In this document: piece after piece, positions 22,717 to 29,756 of the stretch
Position numbering within the stretch: position 1 is the stretch's first letter
How the letters are laid out: each line of letters begins with the position of its first letter
Translations under genes and position numbers: made by a program
From: a virus
Strand: one strand, 5' to 3'
Virus record (IMG/VR): IMGVR_UViG_3300046753_000254
Coordinates: 1-29,756 of that record
DNA length: 29,756 nucleotides
The notes under the pieces: model-generated
Seen by the model: only the letters and a program-made list of their open reading frames with translations
Database searches by the model: none
What the model was told of the DNA's origin: nothing

Positions 22717-25410
22717 ATGCCAAATTGGAAAAAAGTAATCGTTAGTGGTTCATCTGCAGAACTAACAACGCTGAAACTAACAGGAACTTCAGGTCAATCT
22801 TCTGAGGCAACTTCATTAATGATTAATGGAGATGGAACAATAGGGACTAGAGAATTAGGTTCAAACGCATTTAACTCAAACACATATAATAATTATTCAT
22901 TACCGTTAGCAGCATCAGGTACAAGAGGTGGTGTTAAAATTGGATTTACGGAATCAGGTAAAAACTATCCTGTAGAATTATCCTCAGAGAAAATGTTTGT
23001 TAACGTTCCTTGGACAGATACCAACACCACTTACTCTGTAGGAGATGGTGGTTTAACACAAAAGAACTTTACCACTACTTTAAAAAATAAATTAGATGGA
23101 ATCGCGGCATCAGCAAATAACTTCTCAATCGCCGTAGGGGTTGATAGTGGCGAAGGTGTGGGAGTTTCAAGTGGTGGAACGGTTAATTTGATAGGTGGAA
23201 CTAACGTAACTCTTTCACAAGATGGTGAAACTGGTGCAGTTACAATTACATCTACTGATAACAACACCACTTATTCAGTAGGTGATGGTGGTTTAACTCA
23301 AAAGAACTTCACATCAACATTAAAAACTAAGTTAGATGGAATCGCTGCATCAGCAACTAATGTTACTAATAACAACCAATTAACAAATGGTGCAGGGTAC
23401 ATAACATCATTTACAAATACCGTTGATATGGGTGATGGGTTTAAAATCGCTAACTCTGCTGGAACAGACCAATTTACAGTAACAGAAAATGAAGAAATTA
23501 GATTCGCTGGTAGTGGAGCAACATCAGTAGCATTTGATTCATCTACTCAAAAAGTAACAATCTCATCTACTGATAACAACACCACTTATTCAGTTGGTGA
23601 TGGTGGATTAACTCAAAAGAATTTTACAACCACATTAAAAAATAAATTAGATGGTATTGCAGCATCAGCTAACAACTACTCTATGGGAATTGGAATTGAT
23701 GGTGGTGAAGCTTCATCAGTTACTTCTGGAAACTCTATTGATTTAGTTGGTGGTTCAAACGTATCATTAGTACAAGATGGCAACTCAATTACAATTTCAT
23801 CAACTGATACCAACACAGATACAAATACTGTAACTCAAATTAGAAGAGATAATGGTGGTACATATAGGACAGGGAACATCAACTTAGTTGGTGGAACAAA
23901 CGTAACAATCTCAGAAACATCAACAGGTGTATTTAATATATCCTCAACAGATACCAATACTGATACTAACACATTTAGAACTGTTAAAGCAAATGATGGT
24001 GAAACTACATCAACATTAGGTGATTCCGAAACATTAGAAATCAAAGCAGGAACAAACGTTTCATTAACTGAATCAGCTGGTGTAATAACAATATCCTCAA
24101 CAGATACTAATACTGATACCAACACAACATATTCTGCTGGTGGTGGATTATCTCTAAGTGGAACAACATTCAGTAACGCTGGTGTTACTTCAATTGTAGC
24201 GGGAACTGATATAACAATATCTGGTGGTACAGGTATAGTAACCATTAATGCGGCATCTCAAACAGACCAAAACTTTACAAACGCTGACCATACTAAATTA
24301 AATGGTATCGCTACATCAGCAAATAACTACTCATTTGGTGTAACAGTTGATGGTGATGAAGAAGCAGGTGTTACTATTGGTAATGGTTCTAATTTAGATA
24401 TCTCAGCGGGAAGTAATGTATCTCTTTCACAAAATGCTGAAACTGGTGCGATTACAATATCCTCAACAGATACCAATACTGATACTAACACGACGTATTC
24501 TGCTGGTACTGGTATAGATTTGACTGGAACTACCTTTTCACATGATAATACTTCAGGTCAAAATTCTGTAAACAATTCTGGTAACACAGTAATTCAAGAT
24601 GTTACTTTAGATACATACGGACACGTTACTGCACTAGCATCAAAAACATTATCTATTCCTTCAAACAACAACGAATTAGATAATGGTGCAGGATATACAA
24701 CTAATAGTGGTACTGTAACTGGAACTGGTGTATCAAACAGAATCGCAAGATGGTCGGGTACATCAGCTATTTCATCTGTATCCGATTTAACATTTGATGG
24801 AACAACTTTAGTGGCAGGAACAGATGGTTCTACAGGTGGTAGAGTTAGAACTGGTGATGGTTCAGTATCATCTCCAGCGTTTAGTTTTGTTGGTGATAAT
24901 AATACAGGATTCTATTGTTCCACTACAGATACAATTGCTGCCACAACAGGTGGTACTCAACGATTAACTATCAATTCGAATGGTATGAAAGTTAACAATG
25001 GGGCATTGGGTGTGAACGTAAACGCATCTACTACTAATGGTAGAATTGATGCATCAAATGATATTGTTGCATACTCATCTGATAAAAGATTAAAAGAAAA
25101 TATTAAAGTAATTGAAACTCCTTTAGATAAATTAGATAAACTATCTGGTTTTACTTATAATTGGAACGAAAAGGCAAACAAAATTGCGGGATTTGATAAA
25201 GAAGAATCAATGGTAGGTGTGTTTGCACAAGATGTTGAAAGTGTATTACCAGAAGCAGTTAAAAGAGCACCATTTGATAACGATGGTGAAGATGGTTCTA
25301 AATCAGGTGAAAATTATCTAACGGTACAATACGAAAAATTAGTTCCATTATTGATTGAATCAATAAAAGAACTAAAATCAGAAATTGAAGAATTAAAAAG
25401 AGGTAAATAA
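22717..25410 (+). CDS. Tail fibre with C-terminal S74 intramolecular chaperone / autoprotease
   Basis: This 897-residue fibre begins MPNWKKVIVSGSS, like the 497-residue gene. It carries many repeats: NFTTTLKNKLDGIAASANN, TTYSVGDGGLTQK, and short STDTNTDTNT linkers. From about residue 786 it has a peptidase S74-type chaperone domain: YSSDKRLKENIKVI, with the self-cleavage serine probably among S787/S788, then FTYNW and VGVFAQDVESVLPEAV. A final coiled coil follows (LVPLLIESIKELKSEIEELK). Such domains trimerise the fibre and then cut themselves off. It therefore looks like the mature receptor-binding homotrimer of this phage or a side fibre. AAAGGA lies before the ATG, and its stop overlaps the next start by one base. 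Confidence 0.92.
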   Translation: MPNWKKVIVSGSSAELTTLKLTGTSGQSSEATSLMINGDGTIGTRELGSNAFNSNTYNNYSLPLAASGTRGGVKIGFTESGKNYPVELSSEKMFVNVPWTDTNTTYSVGDGGLTQKNFTTTLKNKLDGIAASANNFSIAVGVDSGEGVGVSSGGTVNLIGGTNVTLSQDGETGAVTITSTDNNTTYSVGDGGLTQKNFTSTLKTKLDGIAASATNVTNNNQLTNGAGYITSFTNTVDMGDGFKIANSAGTDQFTVTENEEIRFAGSGATSVAFDSSTQKVTISSTDNNTTYSVGDGGLTQKNFTTTLKNKLDGIAASANNYSMGIGIDGGEASSVTSGNSIDLVGGSNVSLVQDGNSITISSTDTNTDTNTVTQIRRDNGGTYRTGNINLVGGTNVTISETSTGVFNISSTDTNTDTNTFRTVKANDGETTSTLGDSETLEIKAGTNVSLTESAGVITISSTDTNTDTNTTYSAGGGLSLSGTTFSNAGVTSIVAGTDITISGGTGIVTINAASQTDQNFTNADHTKLNGIATSANNYSFGVTVDGDEEAGVTIGNGSNLDISAGSNVSLSQNAETGAITISSTDTNTDTNTTYSAGTGIDLTGTTFSHDNTSGQNSVNNSGNTVIQDVTLDTYGHVTALASKTLSIPSNNNELDNGAGYTTNSGTVTGTGVSNRIARWSGTSAISSVSDLTFDGTTLVAGTDGSTGGRVRTGDGSVSSPAFSFVGDNNTGFYCSTTDTIAATTGGTQRLTINSNGMKVNNGALGVNVNASTTNGRIDASNDIVAYSSDKRLKENIKVIETPLDKLDKLSGFTYNWNEKANKIAGFDKEESMVGVFAQDVESVLPEAVKRAPFDNDGEDGSKSGENYLTVQYEKLVPLLIESIKELKSEIEELKRGK
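23164..23221 (+). repeat. 58-bp exact repeat (partner 21691-21748)
   Basis: Second copy of the inter-gene repeat, in the same frame as the first. Confidence 0.9.
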
Positions 25411-25856
25411 TGGCATTAGCATCATCAGGTACAATATCAGTAAGTCAAATTAATACGGAGTTGGGTAGAACATCTACTTCATCTAATACATCTCTAACAA
25501 GTTTAAATACCGGAGCTCATGTTTCTCTTAATTCGAACTCTACTTCAAAACCAAATTCATCAACACCTCACCAAATGAGTGAATGGTACTCATACAATCA
25601 TTCCGCTTCTGGTACATCATATACAAGTATTGTTTTCTACTATTCCGAAGATGAAGGAAGTAAATGTGAATCAGAATCTAGTGTAACAGTTTACTATGAT
25701 AGTTCAGAAGAAGTTGATGTAGATTTACAACTTTATACTGATTCAGATGGTTCTGAAACAGCCGCAGGTGGATATTACAAATATGTATTCTCAAATAGTG
25801 GTTGGGTTGTAAATGAAGATGGAGAGATTTCAGATTCTTACAGTTGTGGAAGGTAA
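25410..25856 (+). CDS. Ser-rich tail or fibre-associated protein
   Basis: This 148-residue protein begins MALASSGTISVSQINTELGR, a phage structural-protein start I have seen as MAL-SSGxISxxxI. HQMSEWYSYNHSASGTSY follows at about 54-71. The second half is acidic and beta-prone, with two cysteines (SKCES near residue 90 and YSCGR at the end) that could form a disulphide closing the domain. The first base of its ATG is the last base of the stop of the 897-residue fibre gene, with AGAGG upstream. It is therefore coupled to that fibre and may be a tip adhesin or a partner. No named family recognised. Confidence 0.75.
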   Translation: MALASSGTISVSQINTELGRTSTSSNTSLTSLNTGAHVSLNSNSTSKPNSSTPHQMSEWYSYNHSASGTSYTSIVFYYSEDEGSKCESESSVTVYYDSSEEVDVDLQLYTDSDGSETAAGGYYKYVFSNSGWVVNEDGEISDSYSCGR

Positions 25857-25919
25857 CTATCTGATAATCAACGTATTGTGATGATAGTGATAGTGTAACT
25901 GATTGATAATGAACAAGTT

Positions 25920-26513
25920 ATGATGTATGGATTAAAAGAATATTTAGAAGGTCCTGTTGTATTTACAAAAACTGAACTATTAGAAAATCAACATTTTAAT
26001 GGATATCAATCAATTATGTCAACCAATGAATCTGAGTTGATGAAGGAATCAGCGGATATTTTATGTTCCAATAGTGGTTCTGTTTTAAATGTAGGATTTG
26101 GTTTAGGAATCATAGATACATACATTAGAAATCACAATCCAAAAGAACATCATATAATAGAAGCTCATCCACAAGTTTGTGAAAAGGCGAAAGAGATGGG
26201 GTTTGATGTGTATTGTGGTAAGTGGGAAGATATAATAAAAGATTTTATAAAAGAGGGTAAACGATTTGATAGTATTTATTTTGATACATATTCTTTTAAC
26301 TCTAAAACAGACCCACAATGGGGTTCTTTTACTAAATTAGTTCCTAAATTATTAAATTCAAATGGAATATATTCTTATTTTAACAACAATTCTGCTAAAA
26401 TAGAAAAAGTAGAAGAAATTATAGAATCATTTGGGTGGGAAAAACACAAAAAAACAATACCAAAATCAAACATTTATAAATCTTATGAATTGATATGGTA
26501 CATAAATAAGTGA
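25920..26513 (+). CDS. SAM-dependent methyltransferase of the Rmt2 / guanidinoacetate methyltransferase type
   Basis: A 197-residue class I methyltransferase. The SAM site is VLNVGFGLGIID (55-66) with E81 in HHIIEAHP. GKWED (100-104) and FDSIYFDTYSF (116-126) follow. This motif set is that of the guanidino-group methyltransferases: human GAMT (VLEVGFGMAI, IIECN, YDTYP) and, closer, yeast Rmt2 (VLNVGFGMGIID, EAHP, IYYDTF), which methylates the delta nitrogen of arginine. By alignment E37 (TNESELM) and D122 correspond to the two acidic residues that hold the guanidine group in GAMT. It lacks the Rmt2 ankyrin repeats. The start could be the ATG at 25923, and no Shine-Dalgarno site is visible. 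It lies between fibre and neck genes. The substrate is unknown. Confidence 0.85.
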   Translation: MMYGLKEYLEGPVVFTKTELLENQHFNGYQSIMSTNESELMKESADILCSNSGSVLNVGFGLGIIDTYIRNHNPKEHHIIEAHPQVCEKAKEMGFDVYCGKWEDIIKDFIKEGKRFDSIYFDTYSFNSKTDPQWGSFTKLVPKLLNSNGIYSYFNNNSAKIEKVEEIIESFGWEKHKKTIPKSNIYKSYELIWYINK

Positions 26514-26528
26514 TTCTTAAAGATTCTC

Positions 26529-26537
26529 ATATTTATA
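26529..26537 (+). promoter_or_regulatory. Putative late promoter motif ATATTTATA before the neck operon
   Basis: Exact motif in a 46-base gap, 22 bases before the ATG at 26560 and just upstream of a strong TTAGGAG. Confidence 0.5.
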
Positions 26538-26559
26538 TAAAAGAATTAGGAGATAGTAA

Positions 26560-27720
26560 ATGGCAGTAAACATTCCAATATGGCCGGGCTCATCATCTTT
26601 CTCAGCTGGTAAAACACCTTTTGGGCATTATGATACCGATACAGAGTTTCAATCATCAGTTGATAAAACAGCTGGGTGGTGTGCAAAACGTTTGGGTTAT
26701 CCTATAGTTGATATAGAACTACAGGATATAAACTTCTATGCTTGTTTTGAAGAAGCGGTAACAGAATACTCATCACAAGTTAACCAATTTAACATTAGAG
26801 AAAATTTACTTAATCTAAAAGGACATCCTACATCATCTAATCTATCACAAACTCAACTTAATGCAAATTTAGGTGGATTAATAACATTATCTAAAGATTA
26901 TGGTAGTGAAGTTGGTAGTGGTGGTTCGTTAACATATTATACAGGTTCATTTTTAGCTCAACCTGGTAAACAAATTTATGATTTAAAAGATATAACTGAT
27001 TCAAGTTCATCTTTAGAAGCAGGGGTAGTTGGAACAGATAATTTTGAAATAAAAAAAATGTTACACAATGCTCCACCTGCGATGGTTAGATACTTTGACC
27101 CATTCGTAGGAACTGGTTTAGGTTCACAACAAATGATGGATACATTTGGATGGGGTAACTACTCACCTGGTGTTTCATTTATGATGCAACCACTTTATGA
27201 TGATTTATTAAGATTACAGGCGATTGAATTTAACGATAAAGTTCGTAAATCTCAATATGGGTTTGATATTCAAAATAATAGAATTAGATTATTCCCAATA
27301 CCAAATCATACTTATAAGATACATTTTCACTATGTCTTAGAATCAGAACGAAATAATTCCATAATATCAGATTCAGTAGTATCCGATTTTTCAAACGCTA
27401 AATATGATAGAATTGAATATACACACATAAATCACGTAGGTAGAAGGTGGGTTGAAAAATATACATTAGCATTGGCTAAAGAAATGTTAGGTGCAGTAAG
27501 AGCTAAGTTTAGTTCTGTACCAATACCTAACTCAGAAATAACTTTAGATGGTGCCGATTTAAGAAGTGAAGCGGCCACAGAAAAAGAAATCTTAATTACA
27601 GAATTAAGAGAAAACTTAGAAGCTACTTCTAGAAAAGCATTATTACAAGCACAACAAGAAGAATCAGAAGCGATGGAACAAACTCTTAACAGAGTTCCTC
27701 GTGCAATTTATATAGGGTAA
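26560..27720 (+). CDS. 13: Neck protein (T4 gp13-like)
   Basis: This 386-residue structural protein begins MAVNIPIWPGSSSFSAGKTP. A conserved block follows near residues 45-75 (YPIVDIELQDINFYACFEEA), then a Ser/Gly-rich insertion, a beta-rich middle (NRIRLFPIPNHTYKIHFHYV), and a long C-terminal helix (about 330-375) ending NRVPRAIYIG. I assign it to the gp13 neck-protein position because the next two genes are gp14-like and gp15-like, the T4 order 13-14-15. Similarity to T4 gp13 itself (309 residues) is not obvious by eye. In T4, gp13 and gp14 close the filled head and attach the tail. A strong AGGAG precedes the ATG. Confidence 0.65.
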   Translation: MAVNIPIWPGSSSFSAGKTPFGHYDTDTEFQSSVDKTAGWCAKRLGYPIVDIELQDINFYACFEEAVTEYSSQVNQFNIRENLLNLKGHPTSSNLSQTQLNANLGGLITLSKDYGSEVGSGGSLTYYTGSFLAQPGKQIYDLKDITDSSSSLEAGVVGTDNFEIKKMLHNAPPAMVRYFDPFVGTGLGSQQMMDTFGWGNYSPGVSFMMQPLYDDLLRLQAIEFNDKVRKSQYGFDIQNNRIRLFPIPNHTYKIHFHYVLESERNNSIISDSVVSDFSNAKYDRIEYTHINHVGRRWVEKYTLALAKEMLGAVRAKFSSVPIPNSEITLDGADLRSEAATEKEILITELRENLEATSRKALLQAQQEESEAMEQTLNRVPRAIYIG

Positions 27721-27723
27721 CAA

Positions 27724-28251
27724 ATGGCACTATTCGGTGGACAGAGAGATGCGGCACTTTTCAGAAAGATTAATAAGGAGTTAATAAACGATGTTATTGA
27801 TACTGAAGTTTATTACTACAAATTAATTATAGATGAAACTAAAGCTAACCTATATGGTGAGGGTAAACGTAAAACCTACTATAATCCTATAAAAATACCT
27901 ACATTAGTTGATAGAACAAATGCTCAACAGGTATTTGATGACTTTGGTTCTTCATACACTAGAAATGTAAACTTTTACTTTTTAAGAGATACATTGAATG
28001 ATAAAAATGTATATCCAGAGGTAGGTGATGTTATTGAGTGGAATGATGAACAACATATTATAGATGTAACATTTACAAACCAATTCTTTGCAGGTAAGAA
28101 TCCTGATACTTGGGATGGTGGTGATTCACAAGGATATAATTTATCTATTATATGTGAAACTCATGTTGCTAAGAAAAGTCAATTACAATTAAGAGATGAT
28201 GTTAGAGTAGGAGTTAATAGTAATACTAACGATTTACCGATAGGAATTTAA
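27724..28251 (+). CDS. 14: Neck protein (T4 gp14-like)
   Basis: This 175-residue protein begins MALFGGQRDAALFRKINKEL. It has the typical block LYGEGKRKTYYNPIKIPTLV (45-64) and the GDVIEWNDEQHIIDVTFTNQ segment near 102-121. Those two blocks are what I recognise from gp14-type neck proteins, although T4 gp14 is longer (256). It starts three bases after the previous stop, with AGGG upstream, and is followed one base later by the gp15-like gene. It should join gp13 in the collar between portal and tail. Confidence 0.75.
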   Translation: MALFGGQRDAALFRKINKELINDVIDTEVYYYKLIIDETKANLYGEGKRKTYYNPIKIPTLVDRTNAQQVFDDFGSSYTRNVNFYFLRDTLNDKNVYPEVGDVIEWNDEQHIIDVTFTNQFFAGKNPDTWDGGDSQGYNLSIICETHVAKKSQLQLRDDVRVGVNSNTNDLPIGI

Positions 28252-28252
28252 A

Positions 28253-29062
28253 ATGGCATATAAGTATAGAACAAATAGAGATGAAAAGGTAGATTTAAAA
28301 AAAATAGATAGTTCTTTTTCAGATACTCCTGAATTGAATAAAGCCAGACAGATTTCTCGTAGAAATGATGATGTAAAAAATGCATATATTGGTATTTACG
28401 ATATTGATTTGGCATTTAAAGATTTTTTAGAAAAGGATGTAAGACCAACTATTGACGAAAACGGAAAGTTTATTCCTGTACCTGTAATGTATGCATCACC
28501 TGAAAATTGGTCATCTGCACAAAGAGATGGTTTTATGAGAGATGGTAATGGTAAGGTACAAACACCTCTTATCTCATTTAAAAGAAATTCATTAGATATT
28601 AATACAGAATATTCAAAACTAAAAGTACTTACAGATGAAGATAGTACTAGACCATTCGTAAAATCATATAGTAAAAATAATAGATATGATGCGTTTTCTC
28701 AATTAACAGGAATGCAACCACCAAAAAAGGAACAATACTTAATAGATGTACCTGACTATGTAAACATACAATATGATTTAATTATGTGGTGTGATTATAT
28801 GGAAGATTTAAATAAATTAGTAGAGCAAGTAGTTTATTTTCAAGGTGGTGCATTTGGTGATAGATATAAATTCCAAATCAAAGGTGAATCTTATTCATTT
28901 GAAACTACAAATGGAGTAGGTGAAGAAAGAATCGTTAGAAGTAACGTAACACTTACAGTTAAAGCGTATTTAGTACCAGAAGATAAGGGTAAAAAAACAA
29001 TTAATACACAAAAAACTTTTGGATTATCAAAAATTGTTTGGAAAACTAATCTTTCAAAATAA
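28253..29062 (+). CDS. 15: Tail terminator / sheath stabiliser (T4 gp15-like)
   Basis: This 269-residue protein is close to T4 gp15 in length (272). Two stretches line up by eye with gp15. GKFIPVPVMYASPENW here corresponds to DKFIRVPITYASKEHF in T4. IQYDLIMWCDYMEDLNKLVE followed by QVVYFQG corresponds to the T4 stretch ending in VEQILPYFQP. The C-terminus (SNVTLTVKAYLVPED) follows the same pattern. gp15 caps the tail tube and contracted sheath and connects the tail to the neck. The gene follows gp14 by one base and closes the 13-14-15 operon. The N-terminal 45 residues are basic and not matched by eye. Confidence 0.85.
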   Translation: MAYKYRTNRDEKVDLKKIDSSFSDTPELNKARQISRRNDDVKNAYIGIYDIDLAFKDFLEKDVRPTIDENGKFIPVPVMYASPENWSSAQRDGFMRDGNGKVQTPLISFKRNSLDINTEYSKLKVLTDEDSTRPFVKSYSKNNRYDAFSQLTGMQPPKKEQYLIDVPDYVNIQYDLIMWCDYMEDLNKLVEQVVYFQGGAFGDRYKFQIKGESYSFETTNGVGEERIVRSNVTLTVKAYLVPEDKGKKTINTQKTFGLSKIVWKTNLSK

Positions 29063-29068
29063 ATTTTA

Positions 29069-29077
29069 ATATTTATA
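29069..29077 (+). promoter_or_regulatory. Putative late promoter motif ATATTTATA
   Basis: Exact motif in the 43-base gap after the gp15-like gene, 28 bases before the ATG at 29106. Confidence 0.45.
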
Positions 29078-29105
29078 TACAATAATAATATAATAAATTA
29101 AGGTT

Positions 29106-29405
29106 ATGGCAGAAGTAAAAAACGTAAAAGAACAAGAAGTAATAAAATTTACCGAAGAAGAAATTTCAAGTATCAAAGGTTTTAGAGATAATTTCTCACA
29201 GATTACAGCTAGATTAGGTGAAATCGAAATAGAAAATATTATTTTAAAATCCCAACAATCTACTCTTGATAAACTTAAATTAGATGAAGAATCTAAATAT
29301 GTAAAACTAAGAGAAGAAGAAATCAAATTGGCTGGTGAATTAAAAGAAAAATACGGAGATGGTGAATTCGATTTAGAAACAGGTATTTTCACACCGGTCA
29401 AATAA
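29106..29405 (+). CDS. Coiled-coil protein upstream of the tail sheath, unknown function
   Basis: This 99-residue acidic protein is almost wholly helical, with a heptad-like pattern from about residue 15 to 82 (FTEEEISSIKGFRDNF, later KLREEEIKLAGELK). It ends in the short motif GEFDLETGIFTPVK, whose GxxDxxTGxFTP pattern I recognise at the C-terminus of small coiled-coil proteins in marine phages. AAGG is only about four bases before the ATG. It stands alone between two promoter-like motifs, between tail-terminator and sheath genes. A tail-assembly chaperone or structural adaptor is possible but not supported by sequence. Confidence 0.75.
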   Translation: MAEVKNVKEQEVIKFTEEEISSIKGFRDNFSQITARLGEIEIENIILKSQQSTLDKLKLDEESKYVKLREEEIKLAGELKEKYGDGEFDLETGIFTPVK

Positions 29406-29429
29406 ATATATCGTTTCATAATTTTCTAA

Positions 29430-29438
29430 GTATTTATT
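29430..29438 (+). promoter_or_regulatory. Variant late promoter motif GTATTTATT before the tail sheath
   Basis: One mismatch from the recurring motif, 37 bases before the sheath ATG, with AGGAG close to the start. Confidence 0.35.
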
Positions 29439-29475
29439 AGTATAATAAACCAAAAGAAATTAATAGGAGAATCAA

Positions 29476-29756
29476 ATGGCAGAAAGAATAGTAAGTCCTG
29501 GAGTATTTACAAGAGAAAAGGATTTGTCGTTTCTACCTCAAGGGATTGGTGAAATTGGAGCAGCGTTAATCGGGTCAACAGTTAAAGGCCCTGCATTCGT
29601 TCCAACTCAAGTAGACTCATTTCAAAAGTTTCAGCAAGTATTCGGTGGATTGACAGAAGATTCATATCTACCATATACCGCTCAAGCTTATTTGGAAGAT
29701 GCAGGAACTGCAACAATCGTTAGAGTATTAGGACAAGATGGATACACTCTTGAGAA
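29476..29756 (+). CDS. 18: Tail sheath protein (T4 gp18-like), N-terminal part, runs off the window
   Basis: The first 93 residues of a contractile tail sheath subunit are present. MAERIVSPGVFTREKDLSFL is the usual sheath start: SPGV followed by a charged residue and a Asp/Ser pair. Then come GAALIGSTVKGPAFVPTQV and FQQVFGG, matching the gp18 family pattern of A-x-x-G, GPA, and F-G within the first 75 residues. A strong AATAGGAGA precedes the ATG. The presence of a sheath gene fixes the phage as a myovirus with a contractile tail. The rest of the gene lies outside the window. Confidence 0.95.
   Translation, partial: MAERIVSPGVFTREKDLSFLPQGIGEIGAALIGSTVKGPAFVPTQVDSFQKFQQVFGGLTEDSYLPYTAQAYLEDAGTATIVRVLGQDGYTLE

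Noticed and set aside
25857-25919. Promoter or leader RNA before the methyltransferase gene
   Set aside because: No copy of the recurring motif, no Shine-Dalgarno site and no convincing hairpin; only GATA/GTGAT-like short repetition.

Overview
This window is a continuous stretch of an AT-rich, double-stranded DNA tailed phage: a T4-like myovirus of the kind common in aquatic viromes. The evidence is a near-complete T4-type morphogenesis set, all on the + strand: large terminase (gp17), portal (gp20), prohead protease (gp21), acidic scaffold (gp22-like), major capsid protein (gp23), neck and tail-completion proteins (gp13/gp14/gp15-like) and tail sheath (gp18). Among them sit a PhoH-like ATPase, a phage ribosomal protein bS21, a block of four or five fibre/adhesin genes and a methyltransferase. 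The host cannot be fixed from sequence. Clear Shine-Dalgarno sites before the most heavily used structural genes argue for a host that uses them. No tRNA, rRNA, CRISPR array, insertion sequence or integrase is visible, and no stretch over 300 bases lacks a gene.

Layout. 1-654: end of a modular head-type protein. 716-3224: a small membrane protein with a calcium-loop-like motif, a second membrane-anchored protein, and the terminase. 3290-5164: portal. 5216-7297: two conserved unknowns, a 44-residue gene and the protease, translationally chained by 1-4 nt overlaps. 7308-9968: an 886-residue repeat protein that looks like a polyprotein of internal head proteins. 9974-10423: another probable protease substrate. 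10503-10760: bS21, behind a terminator-like hairpin. 10913-13630: scaffold and major capsid protein, closed by a strong terminator. 13733-14392: PhoH. 14439-25856: fibre block (1626, 310, 130, 497, 897 and 148 residues), with a small unknown gene and a terminator inside it. 25920-26513: an Rmt2/GAMT-type methyltransferase. 26560-29062: neck and tail completion. 29106 to the end: a coiled-coil unknown and the start of the tail sheath.

How it fits together. The protease gene is followed at once by its likely substrates. The major capsid protein, the scaffold and the 886-residue protein share a nine- or ten-residue N-terminal leader ending in (S/N)E, much like the T4 capsid-targeting sequence. 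The leader recurs inside the 886-residue protein, and (I/L/V/M)-N-E before A/G/S recurs through the head proteins. The nine-base motif ATATTTAT(A/T) stands before most transcription units and is the best candidate for the late promoter. It reads as the reverse complement of the T4 late box. The points most worth following up are the putative protease-processed polyprotein, the arginine-methyltransferase-like gene, the bS21 gene and this promoter motif.
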